Shown: one piece after another, positions 11,621 to 23,159 of the stretch
How positions within the stretch are numbered: position 1 is the first letter of the stretch
How the letters are laid out: each line of letters opens with the position of its first letter
DNA from: Sesamum alatum
Lineage: Eukaryota > Streptophyta > Magnoliopsida > Lamiales > Pedaliaceae
Direction: 5' to 3'
DNA length: 64,000 nucleotides
Assembly: GCA_034509735.1 (NCBI GenBank)
Contig: JACGWO010000004.1
Coordinates: 14,427,395-14,491,394 of the forward strand
Position numbers and translations under genes: made by a program
The notes under the pieces: generated by a model
The model's database searches: none
Told to the model about the DNA's origin: nothing
Seen by the model: only the letters and a program-made list of their open reading frames with translations

Positions 11621-11887
11621 GTAGCAGTATTCACTGGTAGTGTCTTTTTCTTGTGGTTGCATTTTTTTCTTTTACACTTTCGTAAGTAGTTTAGCGTTTT
11701 TACGTGTTGGCTTCCAATTAACATCAAGCTGGCATGGGGGTGGTTGTCGGTTAGTTTTGGCGCCCTCGACCAATTATTTAAACTGTAGCTCTCCCTACAA
11801 TTTCTTCAATTCAAAAATTCAAAAATATTTTCACAAACAATATGGCATTGCTTGTTGTTGTTGGCTATTTTTTTTATTTCAGGATTG

Positions 11888-12265
11888 CAACATTACAAAT
11901 ACCCCCTCCCCCGAGGTTTGTAATTTTCAACCAATGGTTCGAAATTGACCATTTTGTCCTTTATTTTTTTGTTAAATTATAAAAAAATCAGTCGAGGCAA
12001 ATTGCATTATTAACTTCTCTGTGTAAAAAATTTAAGAACCTCTCCCTGCGCATTGTAGTCCAAAAAAATTCAAAGAATTGTAAAAATTAAATAAAATGCA
12101 TAAGGGCATTTTGGTCAATTTACCCATAAAAATGGATGGAAATGGGTTATTTGTTAGATAGTTACAAACCTCAGGAGGGTATTTATAATTTTTCAAACAA
12201 CAAGAGAGTATTTATAATTATGCCAAACCTCATCAAAGGTAATTATAATTTACCCATAACAAAAA
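11888..12265. repeat. Foldback (MITE-like) element
   Basis: The left arm (ATTACAAATACCCCCTCCC then GAGGTTTGTAATTTTC) is repeated in reverse complement near 12148-12200 (GTTACAAACCTCAGGAGGG). A further degenerate arm follows to 12250. It is AT-rich with no coding content. A foldback with a similar 'acataattataaatatt' arm lies at 23160-23600. Boundaries are approximate. Confidence 0.5.
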
Positions 12266-13394
12266 CCAGTTTCTCCCCTAATCAATAATTCCTAGACATT
12301 ACCGACTTTTATTAGGAGCCATTTATTCAAAATCATTTAAAAGTTAATTCAACATTTTGAAAGAGTACAATTTCTTAGAAACACCCCCCTTTACTACATA
12401 CGTATTAAATATAATTATGATTTATGAATATTAATATATATATATATATATAATTGTATGTACAAGTGCTATAATTGCATACATATATATACACATTAAT
12501 TATGATCATACCTACATGATAATATTACGCCACCTTACAGAAGAAAGTCAATCAATTAAATGTGACGTGACATTTACAAAATACTTCATCTTCTTAATGT
12601 TACAAACCAAACATGTCTTCACCAACTACATCAATTTCTAACAAATATAAAATTTCAAAACCAAATAATTTAACACAATTTTATTTGAAACTCCAAAACA
12701 TCTCATTATCCATGTTTAGCACATAAAATTGGTCAAACTCTTTTAGAGAGAAAAACAAATGTACCTAAAAGAAATTTACTTGCTGAATTTAGTAACAAAA
12801 ATTTATTTGCTGACAAATTTAACAACGATTTATTTAAAATATATATCAAGAAGTATAGATTAGTAACGAGAATTTTACTTGCTAATTAACTTGACGCTGA
12901 TTTCAGCAATAAATTTTGTGGTTGTTATTAAGCTATTTTCTTGTAGTGCTTTGAATGTGAGTAAATATATATTTTTACAGTAGTTTCTTAATGTTTTGTC
13001 TTGTTGATTGGAATTATCAATGTATTGGATGATTTATTACAGTTGAATACATTGAATGATGTAATAAATCCCATATTATCAAAAGAATATCGATAAACGT
13101 TTGAATTCTAAGTACGAACACGATAACAATCAAACCCTAGTCTTCTAAGTCAATTATTCCCAAAATTAACCTTTACAAAAATCTTTTCTTGTGGAATTAA
13201 CACCCAACAATCCTCTTAACCCTATGAGGCAATTGACTCATAAATTGCTAACTATATACTCAAAATAATCCAATAATAGTGGATTCAAAAATGGATCCTA
13301 AGGCCAATATCTCGTGTTGAACTGCATGAAGTAAAGGGGTTGAATTGGAATTTCTTTTTATGGATAGGGGTTGAATTTTTATTTTTTTTTATTT
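12266..13394. other. AT-rich intergenic DNA with a (TA)n run
   Basis: No gene recognised. A (TA)n microsatellite lies at about 12434-12453. CTTGTAGTG near 12942 resembles one CACTA terminus, but I found no matching opposite end. Confidence 0.5.
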
Positions 13395-13880
13395 TATAAT
13401 GAGCGATAGAACTATTAATTTGAAAGTACAATAATATTTTTAAAGCGATCAATTGCTATTACAATATTCATTGCATAATATAATAACATACCAGATCTAC
13501 CAACACCAATCAAAGGAACACAAACATCATATAAATTAGGGATAATTACATTTACATCCCTAATCTATGGTCTGTTTACACAAACCGTATTGCCTTTTGA
13601 ATAATTACACATACACCCACTAGTAAGCATCATTTACAGAAACTACCCCTATTTCTTTAGAAAATTACACTTACACCCCTCAAAAGTATCGGCATTATTA
13701 CACAAACTACTCCTATTTTTTAACTATCAAGGGTAGTTTTTGTAATTATGCAAAAGGCAGAGGTGATTTGTGTAAATAAACTATAGGCTAGAGGGGTGTA
13801 AATGTAATTACTCCTATAAATTATACAACTCTCTATCTTCGTAGTACTCAAACTCACGACCTTTTGATTATGAAACCTCA
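13395..13880 (-). repeat. Dispersed SINE-like repeat, interrupted by a MITE
   Basis: The segment from GAAAGTACAATAATATTTTT to CAAACATCATATAAATTA, and its continuation after the MITE (TACAACTC... to CTCAACATC), matches a second copy at 31955-32150 in the same order. On the - strand the right part gives AGGTCGTGAGTTTGAG, similar to a tRNA-type B box, and the left side ends in a T-rich (A-rich on -) tract. This suggests a tRNA-related SINE, but I cannot define an A box or target duplication. Confidence 0.4.
13539..13814. mobile_element. MULE-like MITE, 276 bp, 9-bp target duplication
   Basis: The termini are inverted: GGGATAATTACATTTACATCCC on the left, and GGAGTAATTACATTTACACC reading in from the right. 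A perfect 9-bp duplication TATAAATTA lies at 13530-13538 and 13815-13823, the size typical of Mutator-like elements. The related copy of the host repeat at 31955-32150 has a single AATAAATTA at this position, an uninterrupted site. The interior is a long imperfect hairpin with no coding region. Related elements lie at 20565-20700 and 29100-29644. Confidence 0.85.
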
Positions 13881-13899
13881 ACATCATCGCTCGAATAAG

Positions 13900-15228
13900 A
13901 AATAAAGTATGAAGGGGTTGAATTGGAATTCAATTTTTTGATGGAAAGGGGTTGAATTGGAACTGTACACGGCACCGCAGGGAAGCAGCGTCAAAGTTGG
14001 CAGAGTCCGCGTACACGTAGGCGCGTTTACGCATGAAAGACTTTCCACAAATTGCATGCAACCCCCTCTCTTTCTCTTTCTCCTTTACTCTTAATCCATT
14101 CTATTTTTATGTCTCTTTTTCACCCCTACTTTATTTAGTCTCTATCATTGTAAATTGTGACTCAAAATATTGTTAATCCAAATTGTTATACATTCTTGAT
14201 ACTTTTATCTTTTTGAAAAAAAAATTAAAAATTTTCTTTTTATTTCTTATTTTAAAGTAACAATGATGATAAATGAATTTTTCGTGAAAAAAGTGAAACG
14301 GTTACGGGGATCTCATCTGTTCGTCTACGTGTCTGTTTAAAAATTTGTGTATAGCATTCAACATTAATGACCGTAATAAGTATGAACCACGACTAACTTT
14401 TATTAATATTTTTTTTTAAGTAAAGTGATAAACTATTATTTATTTTAAATAAATCGATTACAATTATTTGTACCAAATATCTTATATCTAATAATTTATC
14501 AATAACTATAACAATCAATGATAATGACCTATTCTAAAATAGAACTACATCTACTATTAAGTAAAACAATATCCCAAGTGGGCGTGGTTCGAACCTATGA
14601 CCTTAAGAGTCATCATGATATTAAAACTCTATTAGTTAGATGTAATTATACAAATACTCGGCACTCTTTGAAAAATCACAAGCATATCCCTTAAAATTGT
14701 ATTGTAATTATAATTTACATCGTCACTTCTTCGAGGGTAAAAATTTACATAAACACTTCTTGAGGAATCGACATCCCCTCAACATGATATTTGTATTTTT
14801 GCAAATGGTAGATGATATTTGTACTTGTATTTTGCAAATGGTAGATGATATTTGTATAATTAGACTGGTCAGAGGGAGTCGATATAATTTACTCTTTTTT
14901 TTTAAAAAAAAAGTCATTATTCTTTTTATAAAATATATTTGAGTAATTCAAATTATAAATATGTATCTTTTCCAAAAAAAACAGGGAAAAAGAAATTTAA
15001 AAAGAATCCCATTGTCTCTTGCATTTCAAACTTTTTTCAACTTTAATCTTACTTTTGGATCTTGAATTTTGTAAAATGAACATGAAATAAAAACTTATTT
15101 TTTCACTTGAAATTTTCTAACTTCTTGTTTTATTTTGAATTCTTTATTTTATTTTGAATATTTCATTGAGATTTGAGGGCCAACATGGCCAAAAGGCTTG
15201 AAACAAGTCAATAAGATGACTTTCGCCC
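13900..15228. other. Upstream region of the PUF gene
   Basis: AT-rich DNA without a gene. A duplicated AAGGGGTTGAATTGGAAT word occurs at 13911-13930 and 13955-13970 and again at 13335-13352. It also holds polyT/polyA tracts and a near-perfect repeat of TTTGCAAATGGTAGATGATATTTGTA at 14808-14860. No regulatory element other than the TATA box below can be named. Confidence 0.4.
14588..14655 (-). repeat. Possible tRNA-related SINE fragment
   Basis: On the - strand a perfect Pol III B-box-like word GGTTCGAACC is preceded by GACTCTTAAGGTCATA, as in many tRNA-derived plant repeats. No cloverleaf, acceptor stem or full A box can be drawn, so it is not called a tRNA gene. Confidence 0.25.
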
Positions 15229-15236
15229 TATAAATA
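15229..15236 (+). promoter_or_regulatory. TATA box of the PUF gene
   Basis: TATAAATA in the context CGCCCTATAAATAAAACC lies 79 bp before the start codon. A start site near 15260 would leave a CA-rich leader of about 55 nt (ACACACACAACACACACA), as is common in plant 5' untranslated regions. Confidence 0.7.
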
Positions 15237-15314
15237 AAACCCCTGAATAAAACCCCTTTAAATCCTCAACATACACACACAACACACACATACGCTATTC
15301 TCTTCGTAACGGCG

Positions 15315-18300
15315 ATGGAGAGGAAAATCCCTGAAATCCCCTATTCTCCAGCGTCTCAGCCGCCTGAAAATTTCTTGAACCCTCATTACCAACGATTTCT
15401 TTCCACTGAAAACCACCCGCAGACTCCATTGATCACAGACCTTCATTCTTCCGATCAAGCTATTGAATCAGCCTTTTCAAGACTGACCCTCTTCTCCGAT
15501 TTCGGTTCTCATGGCCAAAACCCGTCGTTTATCAGTCGTCCGGCGACCCTTGATGCTGTACCTACGGTTGAATCAGTTCCTTTACCAATGGCTTCTGGAG
15601 AAAGACAGCAGGCGTTTTTTTGGGCTCAGTCTCAAAGTAACAATGGTGGAATCAATGGGCCTTTTGGCTTTTTTGGGGCCCACCAGGATATCCATGTGGG
15701 CCCGGAGGCAGTGGGTTTTCTTGGGAGAGGCCCGTATGTTAATGGTGGTGCTCATCCCCTGAAATCGATGAAGTATCATGAAAGACAAGATTTTTGCAGT
15801 GCTACTTGTGATTATAATGACTTATCTTTCTTGCATGGCAAGGAACCATCTTCAAGAAAAGGCAGCAACAGTTTCCTAGTTTTATCCTCGGCCCAACAAA
15901 GCAATTTTTGTAGTTCCACTTATTTGCACAGTAACCAGCACTTGCACCAGTGGGAGCAACAGTTAACTCTTGAAAACATGAGGGGAAGAATTGTTACGTT
16001 AGCAAAAGATCAAGTGTGGAGTGGTATTCTGAATATGAAACTTGAACAGGGGGTGAGCGAGGAAGAAATTGAGATGGTTTTTTTACCAGAGGTGATGGAA
16101 TTCTTAGGTGATTTGATGAGGAATCAGTTTGGGAGTCATTTTTTTCAGAAGCTTTTTGTGGCATGCAATGAGAATCAGAGGACTAGGATCATCATGGCCC
16201 TCACGAAATTTCCATTTAAGCTCATTAGTATTTGTCTCAATTCATATGGGTATGAATGAATTTGACTACTGGTATTTGAAGATTCCTCATTTCTTGATTT
16301 ATATTGCTATTGAGAAAATCTTGATGCATATTGTTTTATGATGTGAGGATTCTCAGGGCTAGAGCAATACAAAAATTGTTGGAGAAGCTAATTACACCTC
16401 AACAAATATCGTTCGTCGTTTCTGCTTTAAGCCCTGGTGCTATTGCCTTGGCCACTGACCCCAATGGCCAGCATGTTATACAGTACTGTGTTAAACAATT
16501 CCCTGGGGAATATAATAAGGTAATAAAAAATGGCATCTCTGTCTACTAGTGATTACTTAAATTACAATGTCAAACAGTTGATAAGTGCTCTAACTTTAAT
16601 ATGAGATTACTTTGTTTCACCTGTTGATGTTTTATGCTCAGTTAAAGCATCTGGTAGTTCGAATGCTCGGAGTTAGTGCTAAAACATAGAGGAAAAACAA
16701 GGACTTGCTTTGTCGTCAATAAACCGTAATCGTGGCAGTCTGGATAATGAGGAAATCAATAGTTATTAGAGTGTGTCATAAGAAACCACGCGAAACTGCC
16801 TAACTGGTTCTATTATCCTTTGTCAATTGTTAAGGTGGAACAGCCTTTTGTTGGGTTTACAGGAGTGTTTGTTATAAACTTCGGCGAAACATATCACATG
16901 CACGTTTCTTTATTATCATATTTGAATTGTGTAGTTAACATAGCCTAAATTGTTTAGGAATTTCTTCATCTCTTACTTACAATGACTGGAACATTCGGTA
17001 CTTTTTCGGTGGGTCTGACCAAAAAGTACATTTGATTGACCACTAGCCAATCCCAGAATTTATACTTGATGCTACATGCTAGATAGTAATGTTTTAAGCA
17101 GCCCTTATACAGGGGATCAATTGCTTTTCCTTCACACTTTCTTATTCTTATACATCCATTCCATTATTTACTTATTTCTTTATTCTTTTTGGTGGGTATT
17201 AATGGTCTAACTAAAAAAGAAGGAATATCTGTAAAGCTTCTTTGTATTAAAGGTTGTTAAGAGTAGTTGGCAAAGTTGATGTTGGCTTTAGCAATCTCTT
17301 GAGATTAGGCATGAAAACAACCTTCATGTAGTTTTATTGCCTAATAATCCCACCGGCTAGACGTGAAAAATATACCTTATCACCTTCCTTAGTGCCTAAT
17401 TCACAAATGATGTAAAATCTCATTAAAGGATGTGCGTAACATTTGTCGATACGACGTGCCATATTGTGTACATGATCATCTGAAACCTGCACATTGATTC
17501 TTGCTGCTAGCACTGGTAACGTATGCTTTTTGGAAATACCATAACTTTTGACCATTTTAGTACCATGTCAATATCACGCTGATCTAGGTGTACACTATCA
17601 CTGTATGCACTCAATCCCTCCATGAATTACTGGGCTTGAAAAAGGTATGATGCTGACAATAAAAATGACGATTGTTTGAAGATTGATTATTGAAATATCG
17701 GACCAAAAAATGAGTTCTGCCCTTAGTCTCTAGTGCCAAATTTAAGTTCTGAATTGTTCGGATGAATGCTCAAACAAAATTCACTTCCGAATCCCAACTC
17801 AGTTTCGGATAAAGTAGCTCAATCATTCACCACCCTTAAGTTTCATCATCTAGGTTTGAAGATGAACAGAATGCATGGAACACCATTAAAGGAGAAATTG
17901 TGTCTAAGAGGGTGTTTAGTTAATCTTAAAGTATCTTATAAGCTCCTAGATTACATAAGATGATTTTTGAGCTTATAAAATTCTAGGTTTTATTTTAGAA
18001 GTAAGTCTTGAGATGTTGAACAAATAAGATCATAGAGTTTATATGGTATCAGACATGGCAATTTGTAATCTAGATGATCAAAACAAAAGAGTTTTTAAGA
18101 TCTCCAAAGTCAAGTCCCGACTACCTTACTTTATTTAAGGAGTTATAAGATTTTGATACCTTATTTTCAGGGCTAATAAGCTCTTCAAAAGAATTTTCAA
18201 TTACTTTAGAACATTTTCTAAACTCTCAAACATTTGTGTAAGATGCTCTAAAAGGCTTATAAGCTCATCCAAGAACACCTCCACTCCATACACATGATGT

Positions 18301-18401
18301 GGCTCAGTACCAAATTCAAGTATTACCATTTTCTAGCTTTCCTAGCCTCATGCTACGGAGATGTTTTGCTTAAAGTTACTCAAATCCCATTAATCATCAA
18401 T

Positions 18402-18442
<41 letters not shown>

Positions 18443-20097
18443 ACAATTGTGACTTAAGATAATATTCCTTAGATTTGTGTTTGTGATACTGGATGGCCCT
18501 AATGTTCATGGGGGTCTGACAACAGCAAAAAATGGTCGAGGCAAAAAACTTGGATCCTTGTGCTGCATAAGTGAATGACGAACATAGTAGTTGAATGTAT
18601 TGTTATATAATGGGGTGGCGTAAATATTTTAAATGTTTATTTGGAGAAATGTGCTGTTAACGGACATTTAGCTGCCACATGTTATCAGTTGTAATCAAGT
18701 TGTTGAAAATCTGGTTGTTTTATGCGTCTCATTACCCCGTGGATGAAATGCCGTAAAAGTTGCCTTTCCCTGAGAATCATACTTCTAGTGTCATCCTGTA
18801 AGTGTTTGATATTTCTTCGTCCTAATTTCATCTCAGTGTACCTCAAGCATCACCTCTTGGCATAATTTTATTCTTTCAGCTCAATCATCTATCTGATATT
18901 GGATTCCTATTGACAGCATCTTTTCAATGAGATAGCAAACAACTGCTTTAAAATTGCAACCAACAAAAGTGGATGCTGTGTGCTACAATCGTGCGTGGAA
19001 AACTCTCTTGGAGAAGTAAGAGAGCAATTGATAAATGAGATAATAGAAAATGCTGTGGGACTAGCTCAAGATCCTTACGGGTATGATTCAAAAGCTTGCT
19101 GCCTTATTTGATCCAAAGCTCAGTTAGTGTATAAGTTCTTGTATCCTTATCTATTATTTCCTTTAATCTCTTCTAGCAACTATGTCGTGCAACACCTACT
19201 CGGAATGAGGATACAGGAAGTCACGACAGATCTCCTGAAACAATTCAAAGGGTGTTTTGTGCCTCTCTCCTGCAATAAGTATGCGAGTAATGTGGTGGAA
19301 AAATTTCTGTTAGAATCAGCAGAAAATAACTCCGAAACAATTATCATGGAACTGCTGAAAAGTCGAAGTGCCCCAAGGCTTCTTCTGGATCCTTTTGGGA
19401 ACTTTGTCATTCAGTCTGCACTGTCAGCATCAAAGGTAACATAATCAACTTAGTTCAATCCAGAATTGTTCAACCGGTTCTAGAATTCTTTCTTTGATTG
19501 GGCTGATAGTGATAGTACATGAGCATCTTGATATCTGCTTGACATCATTTTCCCAATGTGTTTATCTCTTATTCAAATGAAGTTCGACTCTCCGACAGAA
19601 ACTAATCAGCTTCTGTCCTAGATACCTTTAGTGGGTGATGTTCTCTTTGGATCATCGGAAATAAAAAAATTTAGCAAAACAGGACTACCTTTAGTGTCAT
19701 TAGAATAGATCAAGTATGCTTAATAGGAGCGATGTTCTTGACAAACCTAGCTAGAGTAGGGAAATGATCCGGTTACCGTCGTTGTGGCTGATATAAAATT
19801 ATTTCCGAGTAGCTATAACTTGATGATATCCAAATATGTTCTTGTTTAGCATTCACCCCGAAATGGCTCCTAAAATTTCAATTGCATGTGAACTGTTCAG
19901 CCTTCACACACGGGGTTCTATCTCAAATTTTCTTCTTCTTCTTCGTGCCTAACTTGCTCTCCACTGTCCATTGTCAGGGGCATGCCCGTGATGCTTTGCT
20001 TAAGTTGATCCAAGGTAACGAACGGTTGATGCAAAGCAACCTTTATGGGAAGAAGATCCTTGCTACGCTAGAAAAGAGGAAGCTCCAAAATGTCTAG
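15315..20097 (+). CDS. Pumilio/PUF-family RNA-binding protein, 546 aa, five exons
   Basis: PUF proteins bind short motifs in mRNA 3' untranslated regions and usually repress or destabilise the transcript in the cytoplasm. Exons 15315-16249, 16357-16519, 18917-19080, 19177-19435 and 19978-20097 join in frame with GT...AG borders. Residues 1-225 are low-complexity and not recognisable. The PUF domain spans about 226-546. Repeat recognition residues are S274H..Q278, A313R..Q317, Q350H..Q354, C386C..Q390, N422Y..Q426, S458N..E462 and N496F..Q500. Repeat 1 (around DQVWSGIL, 231-238) lacks the usual motif. The last four repeats keep the code for UGUA. Length and layout resemble the Arabidopsis APUM9-APUM12 group (inference). 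The start is the first ATG after the TATA box. Intron 2 (2.4 kb) holds a MITE and a (TA)n(TG)n tract. A possible AATAAA signal lies near 20535. Confidence 0.93.
17910..18280. mobile_element. MITE in PUF intron 2
   Basis: The ends are inverted: GGGTGTTTAGTTAATCTTAA...CTTATAAGC on the left and, from the right, GGAGGTGTTCTTGGATGAGCTTATAAGC. Such GGGTGTT(T)GG ends with TTATAAGC just inside are common in plant PIF/Harbinger- or hAT-type MITEs. No clean target duplication was found. It lies deep in the intron, away from the splice sites. Confidence 0.6.
18402..18440. repeat. (TA)n(TG)n microsatellite in PUF intron 2
   Basis: A TATATATATA run passes directly into about 14 TG units. It is intronic, about 480 bp before exon 3. 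Confidence 0.95.
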
Positions 20098-20564
20098 ACG
20101 TGTGTAAATTCGTTCTACCTGTTCTGGTATTATCTAGCTATGAGAAGATACTCGTGGCGGTAGGTCTGTTCACAACTCTTCTTGCCATTTTCAAGAACTG
20201 CGTATTTTCTGATGTAACTTAGCTTTTTTAACTGAACTCAGCAATACATAGAATGTTGTACTAGAAATAACACTTAGGAAGCTGTTGAATATCTAAAGCT
20301 GCAAGAGGATTTCAGTCGAATTCTCTTGCAGGCGTATGCTACCATGTGTTCTCGAACTAGTGTATGTTGAGTTAATCCTATGTTGTCGCTAGTTTAGCGC
20401 TACTGTCATCGCCTACCCAGAATTGTTAGAATTATTCCTTATTGTATATGTTCTTTTTATATACGTGTATCGATATTCGTTATTTTTATATGGTTTCATG
20501 TCAGCCTCTCGAGTCGGGGTACGTAACTAAATCAAATAAATTGTTTTGGTGATATCAACATTTT

Positions 20565-20700
20565 GTGATAATTACATTTACAGTTCTTGACTTATGACCT
20601 ATTTACTTTTGACCGTCAGTTTGGTTTCTATGATTATACACAAAGTAAAAATTATTTGTGTGAACAGACTATAGTTCAGAGTGTAGATGTGATTATTCCC
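20565..20700. repeat. Short MULE-like MITE copy downstream of the PUF gene
   Basis: GTGATAATTACATTTACAG... faces an inverted end that reads GGGAATAATCACATCTACAC, matching the terminal motif of the element at 13539-13814. It is about 136 bp, and no target duplication remains. It lies about 470 bp after the PUF stop codon. Confidence 0.55.
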
Positions 20701-22011
20701 AATTATTTCCCCATTCAAATATTCACCGGAGTAGATTATGTTACCTTTGAAATCAAATGTCATCCAAGAGTTATTTCATCTATAACTTTTGGCCTGCTGC
20801 CAAGCATGATTTCCTACCAATGGGGAAAGGTAAATTTCTTTTGGGCTGGTCCTGCCCAAGGAGGGATCCGAACCCGTTTGCCAAGTGAACGTGAGTACAT
20901 TAATCAATGTGAATCATGTTATAGATTGTACTGACAATGTCAACGTGGATTAAGATCATAGGTTCAATTCAATTTAATTAATTTTGGGTTGAATTGAATT
21001 TGTTCTAATTTAGAATAAGTTGCTATGAGTGGATTTAAATAAAATTGTATTTCATATAAGTCGGATATGAGTTCTTGATGGATCTAATATGAATTTATAA
21101 TGGGTTCAACTCATAAGATAGAAAAAAACACAATAAAAATAAAATAAAAGTTAAATATAAGAAACTAAAAGGAACCAAAAAAACGTGCTTTCTTCCCAAT
21201 TCCTTCACAAGTGGAATAGCACCTTTGGGACTCTCTCCACACACATGCGCACACTGACCCACGCATACTCGCATTTTATATTTTTATGTGATATTACTGT
21301 TTCATATTAACTGTCGTGATATGTCGTTCTTGTATACATATAGTAAATGGTTTTTTATATTTTAAAATATAAAAATAAAATCAATATATCACATTTAAAA
21401 GAAATAAAAAAAATTAATTTAAAGATATTATTGACACAACAAAAAAATTGATATAATGGTGTCACAAATCGATGTTTGTGAGTGAAAATGCCTTTCTTTT
21501 TATATTAATATAAATATAGTACAACTAATGACTCTGAAGAAGATGAGGATAAAAATTGCTTCAGACAATTATGGCTAATTTGGTTCCACAGCTTGGCGTT
21601 CATTCAAGATGAGCATTCAAAATTTTATTTTGATAAATTAGTATTCGTAAGATATTTAGTAAAAAAATTTATTTTATAATTTAACAAATAAATCTTGATG
21701 TACATGGTCATTCGTAAAAAACGGCGTATGATACAAGTTTAATCATATTACATCACAATTAGTAGCCACCTTTGTTTTATAGTTTAAATATGATCATTTT
21801 CTCTTTTCATTATGTTGATATTGTGAAACTTTTAGGATTCATATTAATAAAACAAATAAAATAAATAAATAAAATGGTTCATACTAACCCAATTCGACTT
21901 TTTTACAACCCAACCTACTTTAAATCAATTCATTTGGACCCAATTCAAATCGTCCATTTGCCACCCCTATATTGTAAGATTGTGCTTACATATCATGACC
22001 AACAGGATACT
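20701..22011. other. AT-rich intergenic DNA between PUF and GASA genes
   Basis: No gene recognised. Open frames here (20587-20934, 21874-22119) have no family signature. GAATTGAATT-type repeats occur near 20970-21010. Confidence 0.5.
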
Positions 22012-22330
22012 TTAATGGTTAAAGTTGGAAAAATTATAATTTTAGTCCCAAAATATAAAGTGGTTTGCAATATTAATCCTTTATCTTTTAAAATAGTCAA
22101 CATTAGTCCTATAATTTAGAAAAATATTATAAAATTAGTCCCATCTTTGCAATATTAATCCCACACTTTAAAAAGTTAATCCCATCATCAATCCCAAATG
22201 TTATAAATTTTTTACGTTGGAACTAACTTTGTAATATTTTCTTAAAATATACGACTAATATTAACTATTTTAAAAAATATGAGATTAATATTATAAACCA
22301 TCCAATACTTTCTAACCAAAGTTAAACAAC
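22012..22330. repeat. Foldback MITE 3' of the GASA gene
   Basis: The left arm (TTAAAGTTGGAAAAATTATAATTTTAG...TGGTTTGCAATATTAATCC...TTTTAAAATAGTCAACATTAGTCC) is repeated in reverse complement from about 22205 to 22325. No coding content. It lies about 270 bp beyond the GASA stop codon and could fall in or near that gene's 3' region. Confidence 0.6.
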
Positions 22331-22599
22331 TAGTTTGATCTTCACTAAAAACAATGAATCTTATTACTTTATAGAGAGCCACATCAAAGAAAGACACAGA
22401 TACATAGAAATCCCAGTCCCTGTATGTCTCCACAACATATCCCACATGATTTTACAACTCAATATACTTACACATAGATAGAGAGAGAAAGAGGAGAGAG
22501 AGAGAGAGATTCAGAGAATGACACTGCAAATATATATTTTTATATATAATAAAGAGACATGTCCGAAATCTTCTGAATTTGTGGTGTTGTTTGAAATGG

Positions 22600-23036
22600 T
22601 CAAGGGCATTTAGGTTTGCCTTTAGAGTTTTTCTTGTCCCTGTAGCAAGGGCATTCATGCTTGTTCCCATAAGTACCAGAAGGCACACATTTGCACTCCT
22701 CACAGCAGATTCCACAGTATTTCAGACATCTGTCCTTTACTCCTGCCTTTGAACACCTCACTCCACATTTCTGCTCACAGTAACCTTATTTTTTTCCGAC
22801 AAAAAAGTGAAAATCCCATGTTAGCAAAGAGAAGTAGGGTGATTTCTCTAACACAAGACAGACAAATAATTGTTGTTAAAATTTGATGAAGATGTCATGA
22901 GAAAGATTGTTAGAAATCAAGAGTTGAAAGTTATTGTGGTGTATGATGACTCACTTGAAAGTGCCGTTGTGGTTTGTATGAGTGAAGAGCTCAGAATGAG
23001 AGTGAGTAGAAGCAGTGCTGCAAAATGAACCTTCAT
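22600..23036 (-). CDS. Snakin/GASA (gibberellin-regulated) cysteine-rich peptide, 88 aa, two exons
   Basis: GASA/snakin peptides are small secreted, disulfide-rich proteins linked to growth responses and antimicrobial activity. Exon 1 runs 23036-22955 and exon 2 runs 22784-22600; the intron begins GTGAGT and ends AATAAG|G. Exon 1 encodes a typical signal peptide (starting [18 protein letters not shown], cleaved after about TTTA). Exon 2 encodes the whole GASA domain with all 12 cysteines, including the [20 protein letters not shown] and [17 protein letters not shown] blocks that end the protein. At 88 aa, with almost no linker between signal peptide and domain, it resembles the snakin-1 subgroup. 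The frame stays open upstream of this ATG, but that stretch lies in the (CT)n leader, so I chose the ATG followed by the signal peptide. Confidence 0.95.
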
Positions 23037-23140
23037 CTTAGTTAGTTCTTGAACCCTCTTTTGTGTGTGTGTGAGAGAGAGAGAGAGAAAGAGAAAGAGA
23101 GGAATGGAGATGGGAATGATGAGAAGCACAATTCAAGAGC

Positions 23141-23155
23141 ATATATATATATATA
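23141..23155 (-). promoter_or_regulatory. TATA box region of the GASA gene
   Basis: A (TA)n run read on the - strand as CTATATATATATATATAT lies about 105-119 bp before the start codon. It is followed by a leader with a long (CT)n tract (23070-23100) that is common in plant 5' untranslated regions. Confidence 0.65.
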
Positions 23156-23159
23156 GATG

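Noticed and set aside
12930..12950. Possible CACTA terminus TTGTAGTG
   Set aside because: No inverted CACTA end or 3-bp duplication was found within a plausible distance.
15258..15788. Antisense and shifted frames over PUF exon 1
   Set aside because: They are shadows of the PUF coding frame; the PUF frame has clear domain similarity and consistent splicing.
20840..20895. tRNA-like text GGGTTCGGATCCC on the - strand
   Set aside because: Only a T-arm-like word is present; no anticodon arm, acceptor stem or A box can be paired around it.
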